NCBI RefSeq assembly: GCF_003044445.1
Contig: NZ_POWX01000008.1
Span: 1-64,000, forward strand
From: Neisseria mucosa
GTDB lineage: Bacteria; Pseudomonadota; Gammaproteobacteria; Burkholderiales; Neisseriaceae
Direction of reading: 5' to 3'
Length of the DNA stretch: 64,000 nt
Of this stretch, positions 38,001-44,584 are shown piece by piece (position 1 is the first letter of the stretch; each line of letters opens with the position of its first letter). Under the pieces are notes generated by a model. That model had not been told where the DNA came from and ran no database searches. It was given only the letters and a program-made list of their open reading frames with translations. A program made the translations under genes and the position numbers.

Positions 38001-39171
38001 CGACATCCCAGCATCTACTCCCTCTCCCGTGGGAGAGGGCAAAACGACCGCGCCGATTTCAGACGACCCCAAAACTCAAGGTCGTCTGAAATCACCTGCC
38101 AACCCTAACCTTGTCAGCGGCAACCGCCTCAAAGAATACAACGGCATCGAATACACCTACGACGCCTTGGGCAACCTAATCTACCGTCAGCTGCCCAATG
38201 GCGAAAACCAATATTACCAATACGATTTAGAAAACCAACTCGTCCGCGCCGAAATCAAAAAGCCCGCCGGCAATACTGAGATTTGGACATACGCCTACGA
38301 CCCGTTCGGACGACGCCTTTCCAAAGAACGCCAAGACAAACTCGCCTGGACGAGCACCGAACCGAAACGCACCCACTTCGTCTGGGACGGCACGCGATTA
38401 CTTCAGGAGTACACCTACAAAGGAAACTACACCTATATCTATACCGACCAAGACAGCTACGAACCGCTGGCGCAAGTCTTTGACAACGCCAAAGACGAAA
38501 CCCAATACCTCGCCTATTTCCACAACGACCAAATCGGCATACCGAGGGAGATGACCGACATCCACGGCAATCTCTTATGGTACGGCGAATACACCGCATG
38601 GGGTCGTCTGAAAAAGGATGAGCGGGTTTACAAGAACGCGCACCAGCCGTTCAGATTGCAAAACCAATACTTCGATGAAGAGACCGGGCTGCATTACAAC
38701 CTGATGCGCTATTACGAGCCTGAGGCCGGGCGGTTTGTGAATCAGGATCCGATTGGGTTGTTGGGCGGGGATAATCTTTATCAGTTTGCTTCTAATATTC
38801 AAAATTGGGTTGATTTTTTAGGACTGCGAAGAAGTTATGCAGGAAAACAGGAACGTATTAGGGCACTTGCAACTGATAAATCTCAACCTCGTTTTGTCCG
38901 TGGCTGGGTGCAGAATGAAATTAGAAGAGTAGAAGGATTAAAAGCTGCGGGAAGAAGTGGTAGGTTAAGACTCCCTCCTGGTTTTGATTTGGCACATTGG
39001 AGAGGCTACGAAAGTGCTAAAGGGTTTAGTTATACCTTCACAAGTCTTCTTACTCGTATACTCCATAGATTACAGCATAAAAAAGATAATGGTGGTAGGA
39101 AACAGCCAAGAATGGGGTCAAAAAAATGTGGAGGTAAAACTGAACAAGAAATTAAAGATTCACGGAAATAA
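35020..39171 (+). CDS. Rhs effector 3, no PAAR-like domain
   Basis: The 1383-residue Rhs protein is encoded opposite to the T6SS operon, with GGAGGG about 10 bases before the ATG. Residues 1-130 are Ala/Pro/Gly-rich with a hydrophobic stretch (ALSIVAPDSAAADAVDAISELVSL) and no DUF4150. A CIPCKVAAATNVGNPVNAVLG segment leads into a DUF6531-type region, an acidic loop (about 205-255), YD repeats and the core end QDPIGL with WVDFLGL (Pro replaced by Phe). The tip of about 110 residues contains LPPGFDLAHWRGYESAKGFSY and LHRLQHKKDN, resembling bacterial toxin 8 (predicted RNase); this call is from memory. An in-frame DUS pair and a CCCTCTCCC hairpin lie at 38027-38087. Confidence 0.88.
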   Translation: MASFGNTFGVLIPKPAAPAMVSQGSANPPEPLTNAAGPVDVIEMVADVASTALSIVAPDSAAADAVDAISELVSLASMIPGQPGPKPPSRKMVSGFSGGMGMGFDGGVVTSGHGHCIPCKVAAATNVGNPVNAVLGIKVLFDDTETDFAFDSPLPLVWQRSYYSDQIGNGWLGQGWSLPFSMRLVRTADGFLYIDEQGREIPLPDISDEADEPYSAADDDEDDLYEEKAAPRPASAEEDPYGLDDAYFDPYEQIFFSQISDDLYQIASPDGGARLLFAEVDSGCGIYQLVAQLDRNGRHIRLCYDDNGLPHSIYDGSGRHFQPVFSSIRLHDNDPDFDPAGERDVFVSEDERFYVNRLTSVTFNGKELVRYDYDGYGDLTAVYGRDGKKLRGFAYRNHIMVEHSQPDGLVSRYEYDRYDPDGKVLKSSNNLGEEWTFDYRKDHTVVTDALGRTEVYGFDENRELVYRIDADGQRSDSERDSYGRITVERDPLGRETRYLYDTEGNVIAITAPDGSSTQIDYHETLNLPVAVNDPAGRITAYTYDGRGNLISITDPAGYTTSYDYNAQWLPETITDALGKTRRLQYDTLDQLVCFTDCTGETTRFGYTEYGDLETVTDALGHTTRHHYDAAGNPVRTDYPDGSHETFEYDRLNRLTAHIDGLGAKTAYELAVDGLPLKRTNALGHTFAYAYDKARRLTVLTNENGETYRLDYDPTDNLIQETGWDGKITAYGYDAAGQLVQQTEYGQSTDQGRLKDRPETWHIHRFKRNILGQLIEKQSRKVSSRNGQSKDEGISRTRFEYDPITGNLTKARNQHSSVELAYDELDRLIGETTVHNGQSATVGYRYDPLGNRIRTILPDGRHIDYLYYGSGHLHQISLDGEVITDIERDKLHREIQRTQGSISSLYDYDPMGRLKNQRTVWNGTPTPRGKQNPLTGGAVNRRYAYDKAGNLIQSADQRSGVLNYVYDKIGRIQEARNSQTGRSETFAFDPAHNILDIPASTPSPVGEGKTTAPISDDPKTQGRLKSPANPNLVSGNRLKEYNGIEYTYDALGNLIYRQLPNGENQYYQYDLENQLVRAEIKKPAGNTEIWTYAYDPFGRRLSKERQDKLAWTSTEPKRTHFVWDGTRLLQEYTYKGNYTYIYTDQDSYEPLAQVFDNAKDETQYLAYFHNDQIGIPREMTDIHGNLLWYGEYTAWGRLKKDERVYKNAHQPFRLQNQYFDEETGLHYNLMRYYEPEAGRFVNQDPIGLLGGDNLYQFASNIQNWVDFLGLRRSYAGKQERIRALATDKSQPRFVRGWVQNEIRRVEGLKAAGRSGRLRLPPGFDLAHWRGYESAKGFSYTFTSLLTRILHRLQHKKDNGGRKQPRMGSKKCGGKTEQEIKDSRK
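36090..37303 (+). repeat. Rhs3 core segment duplicated at 39902-41115
   Basis: This part of the rhs3 core is nearly identical to the downstream pseudogene at a constant offset of 3812 bases; they start to differ after CGAGACTTGGCAC. It covers about 400 residues of YD repeats. Confidence 0.85.
38027..38087. repeat. Intergenic-type hairpin and inverted DUS inside rhs3
   Basis: CTCCCTCTCCC-GTG-GGAGAGGG is a perfect palindrome, followed within 25 bases by TTTCAGACGACCCC and AGGTCGTCTGAAA facing each other. Both are typical of Neisseria intergenic DNA but here are read in frame, adding about 25 residues to a loop between NILD and GNRLKEYNG that is short in Rhs1 and Rhs2. Confidence 0.7.
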
Positions 39172-39199
39172 ATTGAAATTATTTATTAGGAAATTAACA

Positions 39200-39619
39200 A
39201 TGGTTTTACATCAAAAAGCAATAAATGCGATTCTTAATTTGTCCAGTCAAGAACGTTGTGAGCATACTTTAAAAAGGATAGCTGACTCTGGAGTTCTATA
39301 TGTTTTAGCAGACGAAGAAGGAGATTGGATATTATGGGGAGATGAGAAAAATTCATCTTTAGCCATATGGCCTGAATTAGAATTCGCAAGAATTATGGCA
39401 AATTCTGAAGATAAGAATTCTGATATTTATGAAATTGAGATAGAAGAATTTTTAGAGGATGGGATACCATGGTTGATAGAAAATAATATAGGTATAGCTG
39501 TCTTTCCGATTCCTAATAATCCTGAAACTATTGATATGAAGGCTATTCAGTTTGCTGCCTCAGTCAATAAAATCTTAGATGAAAGTTATGATGAGGCCTT
39601 AGATTTGCCTTATCTTTAA
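39200..39619 (+). CDS. DUF2750 immunity protein for Rhs effector 3
   Basis: The 139-residue acidic protein matches the DUF2750 layout: LSSQERCEHTLKRIADSGVLYVLADEEGDWILWGDE, then SLAIWPELEFARIMA and a C-terminal FPIPNNPETIDM. DUF2750 proteins are recurrent immunity partners of polymorphic toxins. I chose the ATG at 39200, 28 bases after the rhs3 stop; the frame is open further upstream, but that part overlaps the rhs3 tip. It is AT-rich, unlike the rhs core. Acting as antitoxin for the Rhs3 tip is inferred from position. Confidence 0.75.
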   Translation: MVLHQKAINAILNLSSQERCEHTLKRIADSGVLYVLADEEGDWILWGDEKNSSLAIWPELEFARIMANSEDKNSDIYEIEIEEFLEDGIPWLIENNIGIAVFPIPNNPETIDMKAIQFAASVNKILDESYDEALDLPYL

Positions 39620-39682
39620 ACGAATGGTCAGTTCGAGATCCAACCAAACCGTAAGGTCGTCTGAAGAACAAATAGCAACCAC

Positions 39683-39770
39683 AGGAAGCCGTAGCCCGCA
39701 CAAAACCTTCAGTTCTGACGTAGAGTGTGTGCGGTACGTGCGCACGCGGTTTCTGTTTTTAAGACGACCT
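39683..39770 (+). repeat. Intergenic repeat, copy 3 (inverted)
   Basis: The reverse complement reads: DUS variant AGGTCGTCTTAAAA, then GTGCGCACGTACCGCACAC, CTACGTCAGAACTGAAGG and GGGCTACGGCTTCC. It matches the order of the copies at 211-290 and 7495-7580. It lies between the DUF2750 gene and the rhs fragment. Confidence 0.5.
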
Positions 39771-39833
39771 CACTATCTTCTTTGATGTCGTCTGAACCAT
39801 TTGTTCTTTAACAATCTCATTGGCAGTTAACAT

Positions 39834-39869
39834 AGAGGTCGTCTGAAAACCAACTTTCAGACGACCTCT
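39834..39869. terminator. Inverted DUS pair at start of rhs fragment
   Basis: AGAGGTCGTCTGAAA, loop ACCAAC and TTTCAGACGACCTCT make a perfect 15-base stem. The right arm is also the first piece of rhs-like sequence: the same DUS-plus-TCTAC text occurs at about 35796 inside rhs3. Confidence 0.6.
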
Positions 39870-41115
39870 ACTAAATCGTCTCTCCCGACGGCGGCGCACC
39901 GCCTCACTTCCATCACCTTCAACGGCAAAGAACTGGTGCGCTACGACTACGACGGCTACGGCGATTTGACCGCCGTTTACGGACGCGACGGCAAAAAACT
40001 GCGCGGTTTCGCCTACCGCAACCACATTATGGTCGAACACAGCCAGCCCGACGGACTGGTGTCCCGCTACGAATACGACCGTTACGACCCCGACGGCAAA
40101 GTGCTCAAAAGCAGCAACAACCTCGGCGAAGAATGGACGTTCGACTACCGCAAAGACCATACCGTCGTTACCGACGCATTGGGACGGACGGAGGTGTACG
40201 GTTTCGACGAAAACCGCGAACTCGTCTACCGCATCGACGCCGACGGACAACGCAGCGACAGCGAACGCGACAGCTACGGCCGCATTACCGTAGAACGCGA
40301 CCCGCTCGGACGCGAAACCCGCTATCTCTACGATACCGAAGGCAACGTCATCGCCATCACCGCGCCGGACGGCAGCAGCACCCAAATCGACTACCACGAA
40401 ACCCTCAACCTGCCGGTTGCCGTCAACGATCCCGCAGGCAGGATTACCGCCTATACCTACGACGGACGCGGCAACCTCATCAGCATCACCGACCCCGCCG
40501 GTTACACCACCAGCTACGACTACAACGCCCAATGGCTGCCCGAAACCATTACTGACGCCTTAGGCAAAACCCGACGCCTACAATACGATACCCTCGACCA
40601 GCTCGTCTGCTTTACCGACTGTACCGGTGAAACCACCCGTTTCGGTTACACCGAATACGGCGATCTCGAAACCGTTACCGATGCGCTGGGCCATACCACC
40701 CGCCACCATTACGACGCAGCAGGCAACCCCGTCCGTACCGACTATCCCGACGGCAGTCACGAAACCTTCGAATACGACCGCCTCAACCGTCTGACCGCCC
40801 ACATCGACGGACTCGGTGCCAAAACCGCCTACGAACTCGCAGTGGACGGACTGCCGCTCAAACGCACCAACGCGCTGGGCCATACCTTCGCCTACGCCTA
40901 CGACAAAGCCCGCCGTCTGACCGTCCTCACCAACGAAAACGGCGAAACCTACCGTCTCGATTACGACCCGACCGACAACCTGATCCAAGAAACCGGCTGG
41001 GACGGCAAAATTACTGCCTACGGCTACGATGCTGCCGGACAGTTGATGCAACAGACCGAATACGGCCAAAGCAATAATGAAGGTCGTCTGAAAGACCGAC
41101 CCGAGACTTGGCACC
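39855..41115 (+). pseudogene. Rhs3 core fragment, truncated at both ends
   Basis: The left end copies about 45 bases of rhs3 from 35796 (DUS onward), then jumps to the equivalent of 36090, an internal deletion of about 250 bases. It then follows rhs3 nearly base for base to 41115. It lacks an N-terminus, the core end and a toxin tip. Translation could start at 39936 and run to 41213 (425 residues), but nothing shows that it does. It may act as a donor for gene conversion of rhs3. Confidence 0.85.
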
Positions 41116-41204
41116 GAGCGGTTTGTTTTTTTGTATTGGTTGGTTTGAGTATCAATGGGAATACCCTCGTTGGGTTTGGCACAAATTGTGGCACAAATGA
41201 CCGC

Positions 41205-41275
41205 AACCAGTAGTATATGAACAGATAAAAAACGCCCTAAATCAAGGGCGTTTGTCTATACACATACTACTGGTT
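41205..41275. repeat. Inverted repeat around a terminator next to ssrA scar
   Basis: AACCAGTAGTAT (41205-41216) and ATACTACTGGTT (41264-41275) are perfect inverted copies. Between them is a hairpin, ACGCCCT/AGGGCGT (41231-41251), followed by TTTGTC, a likely terminator. The block ends just before the tmRNA 3' fragment, so it may belong to the element's attachment or excision region. Confidence 0.55.
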
Positions 41276-41277
41276 AC

Positions 41278-41312
41278 GGGCTAGGTGGGTTCAATTCCCC
41301 CCGCCTCCACCA
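41278..41312 (+). mobile_element. ssrA (tmRNA) 3'-end fragment, probable attachment site
   Basis: The sequence GGTTCAATTCC followed by CCCCGCCTCCACCA is the T arm, acceptor strand and CCA end of tmRNA. The 5' half of the acceptor (GGGGGCGA), the tag reading frame and the D-arm part are absent, so only the 3' end is present. Such remnants are left when an integrase inserts an element in the 3' end of ssrA. The orientation puts the element to the left and intact core genes to the right. No integrase gene is visible nearby. Confidence 0.65.
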
Positions 41313-41600
41313 AACCTAATTTTCAGCAGTATCCTGTAATACACATAGAGCCTTGAGCCATAATGGTTTTAAGGCTTTTTTATTGCCTTGGTTATGCTGG
41401 CGTATGCTTGGGTTTTTATCATTTATGGGGTAACTTTGGGGGTAAGTTTTCAGGAATTTCATCAAAACGTGTTTCAAATGTACCGTTTGTCTATTCGAAG
41501 TTTTGTACCCATTCTGCTAAAGCGGTTATGCTAAAAAACACAGTTTTATTATAACGTTTCAAACATTTCCTCTCGGGCTGCTTTTCCATCAATCGGACAG

Positions 41601-41640
41601 AGGTCGTCTGAAACCTGAATTTGGGTTTTCAGACGACCTT
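41601..41640. terminator. Inverted DUS pair
   Basis: AGGTCGTCTGAAA and TTTTCAGACGACCTT flank about 12 bases, a hairpin just past the stop of the small membrane protein gene (minus strand). The stretch 41313-41600 is AT-rich and holds no gene I can support; it may contain decayed element DNA. Confidence 0.6.
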
Positions 41641-41666
41641 TTATTTGTTTGGCTACCAACATCCGG

Positions 41667-41867
41667 TCAATAAGAATCCGGGATGTGTTTGAAATACAGC
41701 ATGACCAGATACCAAAACAGCGTCGCGGCGGCTGCGCCAAGCAGCACCCATGCGCTGATTTTGGCAACATCGCGCAGGGCGCGTTTCTGCTTGCGGCTGA
41801 AGAGGCGGTTGATAATCAGCGCGGCAAGTGCGAAAAAGAAAAAAATACGGAAAAGTCTGCCTATCAT
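41667..41867 (-). CDS. Small membrane protein, conserved type
   Basis: The 66-residue protein has two hydrophobic segments (about 4-21 and 38-59) separated by a basic stretch, NRLFSRKQKRALRD, so it probably sits in the inner membrane with the loop in the cytosol. I chose the internal ATG at 41867, since the longer frame to 42062 runs into the metX promoter and start. It is divergent from metX. The family is not recognised. Confidence 0.6.
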   Translation of the reverse strand: MIGRLFRIFFFFALAALIINRLFSRKQKRALRDVAKISAWVLLGAAAATLFWYLVMLYFKHIPDSY

Positions 41868-41985
41868 GTCGGGAAGTGGGGAGGTCGTCTGAAAAAGTAT
41901 GGTTCGGGCGTGGCGGCATGGGGACGGATGTTTCAGCGCATCAGGCTGCTTGTCCGACCGTGTCAAAAAGTCATGCCGTTTGCTA

Positions 41986-41991
41986 TATAAT
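41986..41991 (+). promoter_or_regulatory. Probable -10 element of metX
   Basis: TATAAT lies 32 bases before the metX ATG. A -35 box at the expected distance (around 41963, TCAAAA) is poor, so the promoter may need an activator. Confidence 0.4.
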
Positions 41992-42023
41992 AACGCTTTT
42001 CGCCGCATTTGTTGGAACAGGAT

Positions 42024-43163
42024 ATGAGTCAAAATGCCTCGGTGGGCATTGTAACGCCCCAAAAAATTCCGTTTGAGATGCCGCTGGTTTTGGAAAACGG
42101 TAAAACTTTGCCGCGTTTCGATCTGATGATTGAAACCTACGGCGAGCTGAATGCCGAAAAAAACAATGCGGTTTTAATCTGCCATGCGCTGTCGGGCAAC
42201 CATCATGTTGCGGGCAGGCATTCGGCGGAGGATAAATATACGGGCTGGTGGGACAATATGGTCGGGCCCGGCAAACCGATTGATACGGAACGTTTTTTCG
42301 TGGTTGGTTTGAACAATCTGGGCGGCTGCGACGGCAGCAGCGGGCCTTTGTCGATTAATCCTGAAACGGGCAGGGAATACGGCGCGGATTTTCCGGTGGT
42401 TACGGTGAAGGACTGGGTAAAATCCCAAGCCGCGCTTGCCGATTATCTCGGCATCGAGCAATGGGCGGCGATTGTCGGCGGCAGCTTGGGCGGTATGCAG
42501 GCTTTGCAATGGACGATTTCCTATCCCGAGCGCGTGCGTCATGCGTTGGTGATTGCATCTGCGCCGAAACTGTCCACGCAAAATATCGCGTTCAACGATG
42601 TGGCGCGTCAGGCGATTTTGACCGACCCTGATTTCAATGAAGGACATTACCGCAGCCACAATACCGTTCCCGCACGGGGCTTGCGGATTGCCCGCATGAT
42701 GGGGCACATCACTTATCTTGCCGAAGACGGTTTGGGCAAAAAATTCGGACGCGATTTGCGTTCAAACGGCTATCAATACGGCTTTGGCGTTGAATTCGAA
42801 GTGGAATCCTATCTGCGCTATCAGGGCGACAAATTCGTCGGACGGTTCGACGCCAACACTTACCTGCTCATGACCAAGGCTTTGGACTATTTCGATCCGG
42901 CGGCGGATTTCGGCGACAGCCTGACCCGCGCCCTGCAAAATGTGAAAGCGAAATTTTTTGTCGCCAGCTTCAGCACCGACTGGCGTTTCTCACCCGCGCG
43001 TTCCAAGGAGCTGGTTAAAGCGTTGATTGCCGCGCACAAGCCGGTGCAGTATATCGAAGTCAAATCCAACCACGGCCATGACGCTTTTTTGATGGAAGAC
43101 GAAGCCTATATGCGCGCCGTAGCGGCTTATATGAACAATGTGGATAAGGATTGCCGATCATGA
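42024..43163 (+). CDS. metX: Homoserine O-acyltransferase MetX
   Basis: The 379-residue alpha/beta hydrolase acylates homoserine, the first committed step of methionine synthesis. It shows the oxyanion region [11 protein letters not shown], the nucleophile elbow [12 protein letters not shown] (Ser), and the catalytic acid and base regions [12 protein letters not shown] and [11 protein letters not shown] near the end. Acetyl- or succinyl-CoA use cannot be told from motifs alone. I chose the ATG at 42024 (MSQNASVG) with GGAACAGG upstream; an in-frame start five codons earlier is possible. Its stop overlaps the metW start as ATGA. Confidence 0.95.
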   Translation: MSQNASVGIVTPQKIPFEMPLVLENGKTLPRFDLMIETYGELNAEKNNAVLICHALSGNHHVAGRHSAEDKYTGWWDNMVGPGKPIDTERFFVVGLNNLGGCDGSSGPLSINPETGREYGADFPVVTVKDWVKSQAALADYLGIEQWAAIVGGSLGGMQALQWTISYPERVRHALVIASAPKLSTQNIAFNDVARQAILTDPDFNEGHYRSHNTVPARGLRIARMMGHITYLAEDGLGKKFGRDLRSNGYQYGFGVEFEVESYLRYQGDKFVGRFDANTYLLMTKALDYFDPAADFGDSLTRALQNVKAKFFVASFSTDWRFSPARSKELVKALIAAHKPVQYIEVKSNHGHDAFLMEDEAYMRAVAAYMNNVDKDCRS

Positions 43164-43741
43164 ACTTGCGCGACGATTTGCAGTTGATTTACGACTGGAT
43201 TCCCGAAGGCAGCCGCGTTTTGGACTTGGGCTGCGGCGACGGCGAATTGCTGGCGGCTTTGGTGGAACACAAAAAATGCAGCGGCTACGGTATCGAAATC
43301 GACACCGACAGCGTCATCGCCGCCATGTCGCGCGGCGTGAACGTCATCCAAGCCGATTTGGAGCAAGGTTTGGCGGAGTTTGGCGACCAGACCTTTGACG
43401 TTATCGTCCTGAGCCAAACCATCCAAGCCATGCAAAATACCGAAAAAATCCTGCGCTGCCTCATGCGCGTGGCGAAACAGGCGATTGTCAGTTTCCCGAA
43501 TTTCGGCTACTGGCGCAACCGCTTCCAAATCGCCATCGGCGGCCATATGCCCGTCTCCGAACGTATGCCCTACCATTGGTACGACACGCCGAACATCCAT
43601 TGGTGTACGCTCAAAGACTTTGATTTATTGTGCGCCAAAAACAAAATCCGCGTTCTCGAACGCGCCGTCATGGCGGGCAACAAACAGGTCAAACATTTCC
43701 CCAACCTTTTGGGCAGCTTGGCGTTTTACCGCGTCGGCTAA
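43160..43741 (+). CDS. metW: Methionine biosynthesis protein MetW
   Basis: The 193-residue protein has a class I methyltransferase fold with the SAM-binding motif [12 protein letters not shown] at about residues 21-32 and GYGIEID. It is translationally coupled to metX (overlap ATGA; AAGGA nine bases upstream), the usual metX-metW pair. MetW is needed for MetX activity in several proteobacteria; a direct methyl transfer reaction is not established. It ends before a Correia element and a DUS terminator. Confidence 0.95.
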
Positions 43742-43785
43742 GATAGACTGAGAGCCTTGTTGGCAATAACGAGGTTTTTGAGTTG

Positions 43786-43892
43786 TATAGTGGATTAACT
43801 TTAAACCAGGACGGCGTTACCTCGCCTTGCCGTACTATCTGTACTGTCTGCGGCTTCGTCGCCTTGTCCTGATTTAAATTTAATCCACTATA
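43786..43892. mobile_element. Correia repeat enclosed element, short form
   Basis: The 107-base element begins TATAGTGGATTAA and ends TTAATCCACTATA, with the internal text GTACTATCTGTACTGTCTG and GGCTTCGTCGCC characteristic of the Neisseria Correia element. The length matches the internally deleted form. The terminal inverted repeats and TA ends are intact. It sits 44 bases after metW. Some Correia elements carry promoters or are cut by RNase III in transcripts, which could affect metXW mRNA decay. Confidence 0.92.
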
Positions 43893-43899
43893 CTAACAA

Positions 43900-43941
43900 G
43901 AGGTCGTCTGAAAATGAAAGGACAGATTTTCAGACGACCTC
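43900..43941. terminator. Inverted DUS terminator after metW
   Basis: GAGGTCGTCTGAAAAT and ATTTTCAGACGACCTC are perfect 16-base inverted copies with a 10-base loop, followed by TTTATG. It is the best terminator for the metXW transcript. From here to 44208 I see no supported gene. Confidence 0.75.
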
Positions 43942-44208
43942 TTTATGTCGATAAACCTTATTTGGAAATTGTGTTTGATGAAAGTGGGAAAATCGTTTGA
44001 TTACCGTATATGAAAATACCTCCAATCCGGTAAGCGGGATTGATTTGATATGATGGATTTGGAGCGTAAAAGGAGAGGGTGGAAATTGGACTTATTGGGC
44101 ATTCGTTGAGAATTTGATGCGATAGCAGCTTGATTTGACGCACTCGAATCTGTCTTGTTTTGCGCCTAATTCAATATCGAAAAGACCTCGAAAATACGTA
44201 TGATGCAA

Positions 44209-44243
44209 AAACGGCCTTATGGGATGAACCATCAAGGCCGTTT
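44209..44243. terminator. Bidirectional hairpin terminator
   Basis: AAACGGCCTT and AAGGCCGTTT form a 10-base stem with a 15-base loop, followed by TGATTTTT on the plus strand and by TTTGCATC after TT on the minus strand. It lies right beside the CRISPR-like repeats and would terminate a transcript running leftward through them. Confidence 0.6.
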
Positions 44244-44244
44244 G

Positions 44245-44349
44245 ATTTTTATCCCCGATTAGTGGGGCAAGTCTTCCGACTTCTAACCGAAGAGGGCAAC
44301 AATGAGTATTGAAATCTTAATCCCCGATTCGTGGGGCAAGTCTTCCGAC
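44245..44349 (-). CRISPR. Two-repeat CRISPR-like structure, possible remnant
   Basis: Two copies of a block with one mismatch over the core 30 bases lie at 44251-44280 and 44320-44349. On the minus strand each begins GTCGGAAGACTTGCCCCAC, continues with a CGAATCGGGGAT or TAATCGGGGAT end, and may extend to 36 bases with an AT-rich tail (GATTAAGAT in one, GATAAAAAT in the other). The text between is 33 unique bases. CCCC/GGGG in each repeat can form a short stem. Repeat and spacer sizes fit CRISPR, but there are only two repeats and no cas gene in the window. A pair of small RNA hairpins is an alternative. Confidence 0.4.
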
Positions 44350-44390
44350 TGCACTCGGTTAAAAAATTTCATTATTTTCAGTCTTTTATA

Positions 44391-44422
44391 TGGTTAAGAA
44401 AAGTTAGGATTTTCCTTAACCA
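44391..44422. other. Imperfect palindrome upstream region
   Basis: TGGTTAAG and CTTAACCA frame a short AT-rich centre with AAAA/TTTT also pairing. It could be a protein-binding site or a weak terminator for a rightward or leftward transcript. From here to the rep stop there is one DUS (about 44551) and no gene I can support. Confidence 0.35.
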
Positions 44423-44584
44423 TCAAAAACATTATTTAATAAAATTTTAACTGAAAAGAGCAGCCGAAAGACAGACTTTTCGCTATCCGTCGGAAAACTT
44501 GTAAGGCGGATTGTAGCCATGTATTGTACATTCGACAACGCTGCTTTCTATTTCAGACGACCTTTTGCTTGTCCATCTCTCGTT

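Noticed and set aside
41205..41312. Complete tmRNA or tRNA gene
   Set aside because: Only the T arm and 3' acceptor strand are present; no matching 5' acceptor, D arm or tag frame was found upstream.
41363..41554. 63-codon plus-strand frame after the ssrA scar
   Set aside because: No ribosome site or recognisable features; AT-rich intergenic DNA.
43958..44143. 61-codon minus-strand frame behind metW
   Set aside because: Sits between terminators in non-coding repeats; no ribosome site and no family resemblance.
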